This document shows, piece by piece, positions 15,257-22,369 of a stretch of 22,371 nucleotides of DNA. Origin of the DNA: Nocardioides sp. Lineage in GTDB: Bacteria; Actinomycetota; Actinomycetes; Propionibacteriales; Nocardioidaceae. The notes beneath the pieces are model-generated. The model did no database searches and was not told the origin of the DNA. It was given only the letters and a program-made list of their open reading frames with translations. The stretch covers positions 15,268-37,638 of the forward strand of contig DOWL01000151.1 of NCBI GenBank assembly GCA_003519585.1. The letters are read 5' to 3'. Position numbers and translations under genes: made by a program. Within the stretch, counting starts at the first letter, position 1, and each line of letters begins with the position of its first letter.

Positions 15257-16123
15257 CTATCCGGTGATCCGCACGGTGGTGGTCGAGCCCCAGATCGCGA
15301 AGCTGAGGAAGAAGTCGGCGACCACGACGGTGACGATGCTGGTGCGGATCGCCCGGCCCACCGCCAGACCGACGCCCGCCGGTCCGCCCGACGCGGTGTA
15401 GCCGTAGTAGCAGTGGATCAGGATGATCGCGACCGCGAGCACGAGCAGCTTGACGAAGGACCACACCATGTCGATCGGTGGCAGGAACTGCAGGAAGTAG
15501 TGGTCGTAGGTCCCGGGCGACTGGCCGTACACGAGTGTCACGATCAGCCGCGGCGAGAGGTACGACGCGCAGAGCGCTACAACGTACAGCGGGATCACCG
15601 CGACGAAGGCGGCGATCATCCGCGTCGTGACCAGGAACGGCAGCGACGGGACGCCCATGACCTCGAGCGCGTCGATCTCCTCCGAGATCCGCATCGAGCC
15701 GAGCCGGGCGGTGTAGCCGCATCCCACGGTGGCGGCCAGCGCGATGGCGGAGACCAGCGGCGCTACCTCACGGGTGTTGAAGTACGCCGAGATGAACGCG
15801 CTGAACTTCGCAACCCCGATCTGGCTGAGCGAGGCATAGCCCTGGATGCCCACCTCGGTGCCGGCGAAGAAGGCCAAGAACGCGATGACGCCGACGGTGC
15901 CTGCGATCAGGGTCAGCCCGCCGGCCCCGAACGTGATCTCGGCGAGGGTGTTGACGATCTCGCGGGGGTAGCGGCGGATCGCGCGCGGCGCCCAGGCCAG
16001 CGCCTTGAGATAGAAGAGCAGCTGGTCGCCGTACTGCTCCAAGGACCGCCGCGGCCCTTGGAGAAGAGCGCTCCCGACAGACTTCCCGACCGACCTCCCG
16101 GGCGACGTGCTGAGGCTCGTCAT
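15257..16123 (-). CDS. yrbEB: MlaE-family permease YrbEB
   Basis: This 288-residue integral membrane protein has several hydrophobic helices and the MlaE permease loop EEIDALEVMGV (148-158) that contacts the ATPase. The helical runs LTLIAGTVGVIAFLAFF, MIAAFVAVIPLYVVALCA and FVKLLVLAVAIILIHCYY are clear. It pairs with YrbEA as the membrane half of an ABC-type importer for sterols or lipids. The conserved end GYTASGGPAGVGLAVGRAIR is typical. The ATG at 16123 lies two bases after the yrbEA stop. The ATPase subunit is encoded elsewhere, as is usual for actinobacterial mce loci. Confidence 0.92.
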   Translation of the reverse strand: MTSLSTSPGRSVGKSVGSALLQGPRRSLEQYGDQLLFYLKALAWAPRAIRRYPREIVNTLAEITFGAGGLTLIAGTVGVIAFLAFFAGTEVGIQGYASLSQIGVAKFSAFISAYFNTREVAPLVSAIALAATVGCGYTARLGSMRISEEIDALEVMGVPSLPFLVTTRMIAAFVAVIPLYVVALCASYLSPRLIVTLVYGQSPGTYDHYFLQFLPPIDMVWSFVKLLVLAVAIILIHCYYGYTASGGPAGVGLAVGRAIRTSIVTVVVADFFLSFAIWGSTTTVRITG

Positions 16124-16125
16124 CC

Positions 16126-16899
16126 CTACAACCCCGGGGGTGGGACGACTTGGAAGTAGATGGCCGTGATCACTGCGTTCAGGAAGAACAGCAGCATGAA
16201 CGCGATGATCACCGACTCGTTGACGGCCCGACCGACCCCGCTGGGGCCACCACCGGCGCTCAGCCCCTTGTAGGCGCCGACGATCGCCGCCAGCCAGCCG
16301 AACAGGACCGCCTTGATCATCGAGATGTAGAGGTCGGGAAGGCCGGCGAGGACCGTGAAGTTGGCGAGGAAGGCACCGGCCGAGCCGCCCTGCACGATGA
16401 CGGTGAAGAAGTAGCCGCCCCCGATGCCGGCGGCGATCACGATGCCGTTGATCATCGCCGCCACGAACATGGTGGCGACGACGCGTGGGGCCACCAGCCG
16501 CTCGAGCGGGTCGACGCCGAGGACCTCCATCGCATCGATCTCCTCGCGGATCGTGCGGGCACCCAGGTCGGAGCAGATCGCCGAGCCCGCCGCGCCGGCG
16601 ATGATGAGCGCCGCCGCGATCGGCGCCGCCTCGCGGACCGTGGCGAGCACCGCGGTCGCGCCCGCGAAGGACTGCGCACCGAGCTGCCCGGTGAGGTTGC
16701 CCACCTGGAGCGAGATCACCGCGCCGAACGGGATGCTCACCAGGATCGTCGGTATCAGCGTCACGCTGGTGATGAACCAGGCCTGCTCGACGAACTCCCG
16801 GAACTGGAAGGGTCGCGTGAAGATCCGCCGGGTGACCTGGACGACCATGGCGGTCAGCTCGCCGGGGCCGCGCAGGATCAGCACAGGGCTGAACGCCAT
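16126..16899 (-). CDS. yrbEA: MlaE-family permease YrbEA
   Basis: This 257-residue integral membrane protein carries EEIDAMEVLGVDP (119-131), the MlaE-family coupling loop, and SAGGGPSGVGRAVNESVI near the C-terminus. It is the first gene of the mce operon and forms the permease with YrbEB. A strong ribosome site, GGGGAGGTGA, lies a few bases before the ATG at 16899, the best in the operon, which fits its role as the first gene. The 121-base gap to the divergent gene at 17021 must hold its promoter. Confidence 0.93.
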   Translation of the reverse strand: MAFSPVLILRGPGELTAMVVQVTRRIFTRPFQFREFVEQAWFITSVTLIPTILVSIPFGAVISLQVGNLTGQLGAQSFAGATAVLATVREAAPIAAALIIAGAAGSAICSDLGARTIREEIDAMEVLGVDPLERLVAPRVVATMFVAAMINGIVIAAGIGGGYFFTVIVQGGSAGAFLANFTVLAGLPDLYISMIKAVLFGWLAAIVGAYKGLSAGGGPSGVGRAVNESVIIAFMLLFFLNAVITAIYFQVVPPPGL

Positions 16900-16949
16900 C
16901 GGTCACCTCCCCTGTCGGCCCCGCATCTGTCCGGGGGCGCGCTCCTCCC

Positions 16950-16963
16950 TCTAACGGGTGAAT
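16950..16963 (-). promoter_or_regulatory. Degenerate KstR-like site upstream of yrbEA
   Basis: On the plus strand TCTAACGGGTGAAT fits six of the eight defined positions of TnnAACnnGTTnnA, with mismatches in the GTT half and at the final base. It lies about 50 bases before the yrbEA start, where an operator would be expected. With two mismatches in a GC-rich region it may be chance. Confidence 0.3.
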
Positions 16964-16966
16964 GTG

Positions 16967-16982
16967 ACGGGGGTTACCCCGT
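16967..16982. promoter_or_regulatory. Short palindrome in the yrbEA / DUF1707 divergent promoter region
   Basis: ACGGGG (16967-16972) and CCCCGT (16977-16982) flank a GTTA spacer and form a perfect 6-bp inverted repeat. It lies between two divergent genes, so a regulator could use it. It does not match a binding site I can name. Confidence 0.3.
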
Positions 16983-17008
16983 GACCCGAAGTCGGTTCCG
17001 CAGCGGCC

Positions 17009-17014
17009 TAGGAT
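17009..17014 (+). promoter_or_regulatory. Possible -10 element for a leaderless transcript
   Basis: TAGGAT ends six bases before the GTG at 17021, the spacing expected if transcription begins at the start codon. Leaderless mRNAs are common in actinobacteria. The same bases could instead act as a weak AGGA ribosome site, and no clear -35 is seen. Confidence 0.35.
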
Positions 17015-17020
17015 CCGGGT

Positions 17021-17569
17021 GTGGAGGAGCGCGCGTCCCGGGATCCGTGGGCGTCGTTCCAGCACGATCCGCGCGACCCAGCCGTGGCGCCGCTCCGGGC
17101 CTCCGACGCGGATCGCAACATCGTCCACGGCGTCCTGACTGATGCATTCGCCGACGGGCGGCTCGATCGGGACGAGTACGACGAGCGCACGGCGGCGGTC
17201 CTGCAGGCGCGGACCCTGGGCGAGCTGCCGCCTCTGGTCGCCGACCTGATCCCGGATCGGCCGCTGCTGCCGGCCCAGCTGCCGCTGGCCGCGATGTCCC
17301 GTTCGGACCTGGAGCAGCGGGCGGTCGAGAAGTGGCGTAGCGATCGGCGTGAGGCGCTCTTGGGCTTCCTCGGCACGCTGCTGTTCTTCGGTGCGCTCGC
17401 GATCTTCGTGACGCCGTGGACCCTGATCGTGCCCGCGTTCGCGCTGATGAACCTGGTGCGCACGCTGATCAGTAGGGGCGAGATCGCGGCCAACGAGGTG
17501 AAGCGGCTCGAGCGCAAGCAGGCCAAGGCGATCGAGTCCCAGCAGAGGAAGCGGCGGCCCGGCCCGTGA
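17021..17569 (+). CDS. DUF1707 domain membrane protein
   Basis: This 182-residue protein has an N-terminal DUF1707 (SHOCT-like) domain at about 26-78, with RASDADRNIVHGVLTDAFAD followed by GRLDRDEYDERTAAVLQART and LGELPPLVADL. A polar linker follows, then one or two membrane helices (about 112-145) and a basic C-terminal tail (KRLERKQAKAIESQQRKRRP). Similar domains are common in actinobacterial membrane proteins and have no settled function. The GTG start at 17021 is supported by the domain position and by the possible -10 just upstream. The next gene overlaps its stop by four bases (GTGA), so the two form a unit. It is divergent from the mce operon. Confidence 0.82.
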   Translation: MEERASRDPWASFQHDPRDPAVAPLRASDADRNIVHGVLTDAFADGRLDRDEYDERTAAVLQARTLGELPPLVADLIPDRPLLPAQLPLAAMSRSDLEQRAVEKWRSDRREALLGFLGTLLFFGALAIFVTPWTLIVPAFALMNLVRTLISRGEIAANEVKRLERKQAKAIESQQRKRRPGP

Positions 17570-18258
17570 GCCCGGGGAACTCCGCCCTCGGCGAGTTGGC
17601 TCGCACCGTCCGCGGCCATCCGTCGGCCGTGCTGCTTTTCGGGCAGCTCCTGGTGATCCTCGCCTACCCGTTCCTCGACACCTCCACCGGCGGTCGCGCA
17701 GTGCTCGGTGTGGTGCAGATGGTGCTCGTCCTCGCCGCCGTCGCAGCGGTGCGGCTGACGCCGGCGCTCTCGTGGGTGGCGCTGCTCCTGGGGCTCCCCG
17801 CGATGGTCTTCGCGGTGCTCGAGGCGGTCGAGCCCAACGTGGGCTGGATCGTGCTGACCTCCGCGATCATCCACGTGCCGTTCTACTTCTACGTGTCCTA
17901 CGCGATGATCCGCTATCTGTTCCACGACGACCGGGTCACCCATGACGAGCTGTTCGCCACCGGGGCGGCGTTCACCGTGGTCGCCTGGGCCTTCGCGTAC
18001 GTCTACGCCGCCGTCCAGGTGCTCTGGCCCGGTTCGTTCGTGGGCGCGAACGGCGACGAGCAGGAGTGGTTCAGCCTGCTGTTCCTGTCGTTCACCAACC
18101 TCACCAGCGTCGGGCTGTCCGACGTGGTGCCGGTGCACGGCCACGCACGGTCCTTCGTGATGGTCGAGCAGGTGGCCGGTGTGCTGTACGTCGCGCTGGT
18201 GATCGCGCGGCTGGTCGGGCTGACCGTCGTGCGGGCGACGACCCGCGCCGACGACTGA
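17566..18258 (+). CDS. Ion-channel-like membrane protein with degenerate selectivity filter
   Basis: This 230-residue protein has about six hydrophobic helices. The last two flank a pore loop, FLSFTNLTSVGLSDVVPV, that aligns with the potassium channel pattern TTxGYGDxxP (ion channel family PF07885). The filter itself reads T180-S-V-G183-L-S-D186, so the Tyr and second Gly of GYGD are Leu and Ser. The overall order fits a tetrameric cation channel or a relative with changed selectivity. No cytoplasmic TrkA-N/RCK domain is attached. The GTG at 17566 overlaps the preceding stop (GTGA), so it is likely co-translated with the DUF1707 protein. Ion specificity cannot be inferred from this filter. 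Confidence 0.72.
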   Translation: MSPGNSALGELARTVRGHPSAVLLFGQLLVILAYPFLDTSTGGRAVLGVVQMVLVLAAVAAVRLTPALSWVALLLGLPAMVFAVLEAVEPNVGWIVLTSAIIHVPFYFYVSYAMIRYLFHDDRVTHDELFATGAAFTVVAWAFAYVYAAVQVLWPGSFVGANGDEQEWFSLLFLSFTNLTSVGLSDVVPVHGHARSFVMVEQVAGVLYVALVIARLVGLTVVRATTRADD

Positions 18259-18274
18259 CCGCTGAGATCAGCGG
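18259..18274. terminator. Short palindrome after the channel gene
   Basis: CCGCTGA (18259-18265) and TCAGCGG (18268-18274) form a perfect 7-bp inverted repeat with a 2-base centre, starting at the first base after the stop codon. It lies between convergent genes. No T-run follows, so a terminator role is tentative. Confidence 0.4.
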
Positions 18275-18276
18275 AC

Positions 18277-18319
18277 GGTGGTTGAGCCCGAAGGCGCGTT
18301 CGGTGTCGAAACCTCCGCA
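18277..18319 (+). repeat. Dispersed repeat, copy 3
   Basis: The element starts GGTGGTTGAGC and ends GTGTCGAAACCTCCGCA, like the copy at 1815-1878 but with a shorter middle. As with copy 1, it sits between the 3' ends of two convergent genes and directly follows a hairpin. Confidence 0.7.
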
Positions 18320-18344
18320 GCCCGCGCTGGGGCCGAACTCCGGA

Positions 18345-18914
18345 TCAGCCGAAGATCTTGCTGAGCAGCCCGTTGCGCGGGGCGACCGCGTCGGCCTCGA
18401 CGTCGGCGTTCGGGTCGAGGTCGACCACGGCGGCGAGGAACTCGTCGACCTGATGCGGGTCGTACCCGTCCTCGAGCCGGACCGTCGTGAACCGGTGGCG
18501 GCGGACCAGCTCACGGAGCGGTTCCTCGGCCCGGACCGATTCGGCGAGTCGCTCGAGGAAGGCGTCGACCTCGTCCTGCTGGTAGCCGCGCCGGCCCAGC
18601 ACCGTCGGGAACGTGGCGCGGGAGAGGTAGTCGCAGAGCTGGTCACCGCTGAGCCGGGCTGCGGAGTCCTCGGCACTCGTCTGAACGTCGGACGCCGGCA
18701 GCTCCGGTGCCACGAAGTCCTCGGCGACGACCTCCGCCGGCACGGCGGCGTACGCCTCCTCGACGACGGGCTCGATCACGGGCTCGATCACGGGCTCGAT
18801 CACGGGCTCGATCACGGGCTCGACTGCGGACTCGGCCACCGGCTCCGCCCGGTGCGAGCCGCCGGTCCGGTGCTGCCCGGCCTGGAACTCACTGTTCTCT
18901 GGGTCCACGAGCAC
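18345..18914 (-). CDS. DivIVA-motif protein with EPVI tandem repeat
   Basis: This 189-residue acidic protein has two copies of a short DivIVA-type motif in its C-terminal half, FPTVLGRRGYQQDEVDAFLERL and RFTTVRLEDGYDPHQVDEFL, each with the GY..xEVDxFL pattern of DivIVA/Wag31 N-termini. The N-terminal part is low-complexity and Ala/Glu/Val-rich, with EPVI repeated four times. There is no long coiled coil, so it is not Wag31 itself. Small proteins with repeated DivIVA motifs are common in actinobacteria and are poorly characterised. The GTG at 18914 is chosen because GGGCGGGGA lies four bases upstream. A GTG at 18953 would add 13 residues and a GTG at 18908 would remove two. No gene or signal is seen in the 108 bases upstream. 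Confidence 0.78.
   Translation of the reverse strand: MLVDPENSEFQAGQHRTGGSHRAEPVAESAVEPVIEPVIEPVIEPVIEPVVEEAYAAVPAEVVAEDFVAPELPASDVQTSAEDSAARLSGDQLCDYLSRATFPTVLGRRGYQQDEVDAFLERLAESVRAEEPLRELVRRHRFTTVRLEDGYDPHQVDEFLAAVVDLDPNADVEADAVAPRNGLLSKIFG
18768..18827. repeat. 12-bp tandem repeat (GGGCTCGATCAC), four perfect units plus one degenerate
   Basis: Perfect units start at 18768, 18780, 18792 and 18804, and a degenerate unit covers 18816-18827. The period is four codons, so gain or loss of a unit keeps the reading frame and changes the number of EPVI units in the DivIVA-motif protein. Confidence 0.9.
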
Positions 18915-19022
18915 ATGGTCCCCGCCCAATCCGTCCCGCGGGCCGGAACGCACAGATCCGTGGGCTGGGTCCAGACCGGCCTTCCGCGGCGCTCAGCCGG
19001 GGCAAACCCTGTCAGCCGCCGC

Positions 19023-19388
19023 TCAGACCTCGTCCCAGCCCGCCGGCCGGAGCTTGCGCGGCAGCTTGGCCAGCACCAGTCGGTACGACTCGTCGACGGC
19101 CTCGATCATCTCGTCGTCCGGGATCCCGGCCAGCTCCAGGGAGTTCCAGCCCGAGCGCCCGATGTAGCGCATCACCGAGGCGGCCTCGGGGAACCGGTCG
19201 AGCCATTCGTCGGCCACCTCGCGGGTCGCGCCGCCCTTGACGCCGACCGAGTCCGCGCCGAGGAAGACGAAGATCTTGCCGCGCTCGCCGGGGCCGACCT
19301 TGATCACCGGGTGGTCGTGCTCCCAGGGGTTGTCGGGCCAGGCACCCGGGAGGCCGAGGCAGTAGTCCTGGAGGGTCGCGACGTCCAC
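19023..19388 (-). CDS. MmcQ/YjbR family protein
   Basis: This 121-residue protein matches the MmcQ/YjbR (CyaY-like fold) family. It begins DVATLQDYCLGLPGAWPDNP with the family's LPGA..D.PW pattern, followed by KIFVFLGADSVGVKGG, an SVMRYIGRSGWNSLEL segment and a helix ending LVLAKLPRKLRPAGW. Members are often labelled DNA-binding, but the biochemical role is unsettled. The GTG at 19388 is chosen because GGTGAG lies three to eight bases upstream and family proteins start here. The frame remains open upstream to 19583, but that part runs antisense to the sensor kinase. It is divergent from the kinase with 89 bases between the starts. Confidence 0.8.
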   Translation of the reverse strand: MDVATLQDYCLGLPGAWPDNPWEHDHPVIKVGPGERGKIFVFLGADSVGVKGGATREVADEWLDRFPEAASVMRYIGRSGWNSLELAGIPDDEMIEAVDESYRLVLAKLPRKLRPAGWDEV

Positions 19389-19477
19389 GCACTCACCGTA
19401 GGCGGAGTTGCGCGGCTCGGTGTCGCAAAGCGCCACGTGACGCGACGGTGACCGGTAGCGTGGGGCAGGAGATGACC

Positions 19478-22279
19478 ATGGACCTCTCGGACCTCTATCG
19501 GGACATCGTCGAGACCTCCCCGGACGGCATCTGGGTGATCGACCTCGATGGCCGGACCATCTATGCCAACCCGGCGATCGCACGCCTCCACCGCATCCCG
19601 CTCGAGGCGCTCAGCACGCTCACCATGTTCGACATCCTCGACGAGACCGGCCGCGGCCAGTTCGCCTCCCACCTCGAACAGGTCCGGCAGGGCCACGTCA
19701 ACGCCACCGAGGTCGAGGTCCAGTGGGTGCGCAGCGACGGCGACCTCACCTGGGTGATGTGCCGTGAGGCAGTGCTCCGAGATGACCGGGGCCACCCGCG
19801 CGCAGTGCTCTACCGCTTCTCCGACGACACCGACCGGCACGAGCTGATCGCGTCGCTGCGGGCCAGCGAGGACGCCCTCGAGGACCAGGTCGCCCAGAAC
19901 AACTTCATGCAGGCCGTGGCAAGCGCCGCCAACCAGGCCGCCTCGCTGGCCGAGATCCTGGTCCATGCCCGGTCGATGGTGCTGCTGCACGACGACTGGG
20001 AACGGGCCCGGGCGTTCGTCCCCGCGACCCACGAGCCGTGCCGGGTCGAACCCTTCTACGCCGTCGACGACGACCGCGAAGCCGACGTCGACGACCCGCG
20101 GGCCGCCGGCGAACTGCTCCTCGCCCAGCGCGCGTACGACGAGCGCCGGCCGGTCTGGGACGAGCAGCGGCTGACCATCGCGGTCCCGGTGGTGCTCGGC
20201 GACGTGGCGTACGCCGTGGTGGCGATCACCTCGGCTCCCCCGCTCTACCGCCACGAGATGATCGAGAAGATGGCGGTCCGGGTCACCGAACAGCTCGCGC
20301 GGGTGGCCGAGCGCGAGCGGGCCCGGGCCGAGCTGTCCGCCGCCCGCGACGCTGCCATGGAGGCCTCGCGGCAGAAGTCGGAGTTCCTGGCCACCATGAG
20401 CCACGAGATCCGCACTCCGCTCAACGGGGTGATCGGCCTCAACAACCTGCTGTTGCGCACGGAGCTCGCGCCCGAGCAGCAACGGCTGTCGTCGGGCGTG
20501 CAGGTGGCCAGCCGCACACTGCTCGGCCTCATCAACGACATCCTCGACTTCTCCAAGATCGAGGCCGGTGCCCTCCAGTTGGAGCGCCTCGCCTTCGACG
20601 TGCGACTCCTGCTGGAGCAGGTGGCCGAGGTGCTCACCGAAGCCGCCCGGGACAAAGGTCTTGATCTCGTGGTGTCGTGCCACCCCGACGTCCCAGCGCA
20701 GCTCGCCGGCGACCCGACCCGGTTGGCCCAGGTGGTGACCAACCTCGCCTCCAACGCCGTGAAGTTCACCGAGCACGGTGGCGTGACGATCCGCGCCACC
20801 GCCGCCGGTGACGACGACCGGGTCCAGCTGACCGTCGAGGTGAGCGACACCGGCGTCGGCGTACCGCAGGCCAAGCTGGAGCACCTCTTCGACCCGTTCA
20901 CCCAGGCCGACTCGTCGACGACCCGGATCTACGGCGGCACCGGCCTGGGGTTGGCGATCTCTCGCGAGATCGTGCAGGCGATGGACGGCACCTTGTCCTA
21001 CGCGCCCAACGCCGCCAACTCCGGCCGCGGCAGTGTCTTCACAGTGACGGTGCCGCTCGACGAGAGCACGGATGGCGACGGCGCCGAGGAGTCCGCCGAC
21101 GCGCAGGCGCGCGCGCTCCTCTCCGAGCTCCGGGTCCTGGTCGTCGATGACTCCGAAACCAGCCGGCTGGTCACCCGCGAGCAGTTGGCCTGGTGGGGCA
21201 TCGACGCCGACAGCGCGTCCTCGGCCGAGGAGGCGCTGCCGATGCTCCGCGGGGCGACGTACGACATGGCCCTGATCGACGTGGCCCGGCCCGACCCCGA
21301 CGGCCTCGACCTGACCCGGCAGTTGCGTGCCGGGCCAGCGGGAGCGGCTGTCCGGGTGCTGCTGGCCACCACTCAGGCCGCCACCCTCGACCGAGACGCG
21401 GCGCGCGAGGCCGGCGTCGACGAGTTGCTCAACAAGCCGGTGCTCGCCGGCCGGCTGCGAAGCACCCTGCTCCGGCTGCTTGCCGGCCAGCCCGCGCAGG
21501 CCAGCCCCGCGGAACGGCTGGCGGCGGTCGGACCCTCGCGCGGCTCGATCCTGGTGGTCGAGGACAACCCGGTCAACCAGATGGTGGCGACCGGCCTCCT
21601 CGCCGCGCTCGGCTACACCAGCGACACGGCCGAGGACGGCGTGGCGGCCGTCGAAGCGGCGCTCAGCGGCTCCTTCGATGCCATCCTGATGGACGTGCAG
21701 ATGCCGCACATGGATGGCTACACCGCGACCCGGCACATCCGGGCGCACGAGACTGGACCGCGTCGCCCGATCATCGCCATGACCGCCGCCGCGGTCGAGG
21801 GCGAGCGGGAGCGCTGCCTGGAGGCTGGGATGGACGACTACCTCACCAAGCCGGTCGACCCGGCTCGGCTGGCCGAGACGCTGGACCGCTGGGTCCCGCA
21901 GCCGACCACCTACACCGAGCGGCTCGACATCGACCGGCTCGACGAGCTCCGCGAGCTCGACGACCCGGGTGAGGGCTCCTACGTCGACCGAGCCATCCGC
22001 AACTTCCTGGGGTACGCCGAACAGGACCTCGCCGCGATGACCGCAGCGGTCGACGCCGGCGACGCCGCCGAGCTCCGGGCCATCGCGCACCGGCTGGCAG
22101 GAGCCGCTCTCAACCTCGGCGCGCGCTCGCTGGGCGAGAGCGCCCGCGTGGTCGAGGAGCACGCGGTGAGCGAGAGCCTGGACGAAGCCGCCGCGGCGCT
22201 CCCCGTCCTTGCCGAGGAGCTCACCCGCGACCTCGATGCGTTGCGCGCCTACCAGCGCGAACAATTCTCAGCACGGTAG
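19478..22279 (+). CDS. BarA-type hybrid sensor histidine kinase with two receivers and Hpt
   Basis: This 933-residue protein has, in order, a PAS domain (about 1-120, SPDGIWVIDLDGRTIYANPA), a GAF-like sensory region (about 150-290), a short coiled linker and HisKA with H309 in SHEIRTPLNG. HATPase_c follows (about 410-530, NLASNAVKFTEHG, DTGVGVP, GGTGLGLAISREIV), then receiver 1 (D601 in LIDVARPDPDG), receiver 2 (D739 in LMDVQMPHMDG, TKPVD) and an Hpt domain (H871 in AHRLAG). All four phosphotransfer residues are present, so an internal relay is plausible. There are no membrane helices, so it senses cytoplasmic or diffusible signals. The ATG at 19478 is preferred because AGGAG lies six bases upstream. 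The ATG at 19472 is too close to that site. No separate response regulator is nearby, so the output is unknown. Confidence 0.92.
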   Translation: MDLSDLYRDIVETSPDGIWVIDLDGRTIYANPAIARLHRIPLEALSTLTMFDILDETGRGQFASHLEQVRQGHVNATEVEVQWVRSDGDLTWVMCREAVLRDDRGHPRAVLYRFSDDTDRHELIASLRASEDALEDQVAQNNFMQAVASAANQAASLAEILVHARSMVLLHDDWERARAFVPATHEPCRVEPFYAVDDDREADVDDPRAAGELLLAQRAYDERRPVWDEQRLTIAVPVVLGDVAYAVVAITSAPPLYRHEMIEKMAVRVTEQLARVAERERARAELSAARDAAMEASRQKSEFLATMSHEIRTPLNGVIGLNNLLLRTELAPEQQRLSSGVQVASRTLLGLINDILDFSKIEAGALQLERLAFDVRLLLEQVAEVLTEAARDKGLDLVVSCHPDVPAQLAGDPTRLAQVVTNLASNAVKFTEHGGVTIRATAAGDDDRVQLTVEVSDTGVGVPQAKLEHLFDPFTQADSSTTRIYGGTGLGLAISREIVQAMDGTLSYAPNAANSGRGSVFTVTVPLDESTDGDGAEESADAQARALLSELRVLVVDDSETSRLVTREQLAWWGIDADSASSAEEALPMLRGATYDMALIDVARPDPDGLDLTRQLRAGPAGAAVRVLLATTQAATLDRDAAREAGVDELLNKPVLAGRLRSTLLRLLAGQPAQASPAERLAAVGPSRGSILVVEDNPVNQMVATGLLAALGYTSDTAEDGVAAVEAALSGSFDAILMDVQMPHMDGYTATRHIRAHETGPRRPIIAMTAAAVEGERERCLEAGMDDYLTKPVDPARLAETLDRWVPQPTTYTERLDIDRLDELRELDDPGEGSYVDRAIRNFLGYAEQDLAAMTAAVDAGDAAELRAIAHRLAGAALNLGARSLGESARVVEEHAVSESLDEAAAALPVLAEELTRDLDALRAYQREQFSAR

Positions 22280-22286
22280 TCGAATA

Positions 22287-22369
22287 CCCGGCGATCGAGC
22301 GGTAGCCGCAAGTCGGGAGGGAGCGCAGCGACGCGGTTTGTCGCGGCGAAGCCGCGCGCCCGGCGATCG
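22287..22369. repeat. Direct repeat pair with an internal hairpin after the sensor kinase
   Basis: CCCGGCGATCG occurs at 22287-22297 and at 22359-22369. Between them CGCGGC (22342-22347) and GCCGCG (22351-22356) form a perfect 6-bp stem with a GAA loop. The region is non-coding and the window ends there. A terminator or a dispersed intergenic element is possible. Confidence 0.4.

Noticed and set aside
6742..16899. Search for the MceG/Mkl ATPase within the mce operon
   Set aside because: No Walker A, Walker B or ABC signature is present in any gene here. The ATPase is expected elsewhere in the genome.
18768..18827. Tandem repeat considered as a CRISPR array
   Set aside because: Units are 12 bp with no spacers and lie in frame within a coding region. 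No cas gene is present.
19304..22264. Very long open frame (about 986 codons) on the minus strand
   Set aside because: It lies opposite the sensor kinase gene, has no protein-like motifs and reflects the codon bias of GC-rich DNA on the complementary strand.
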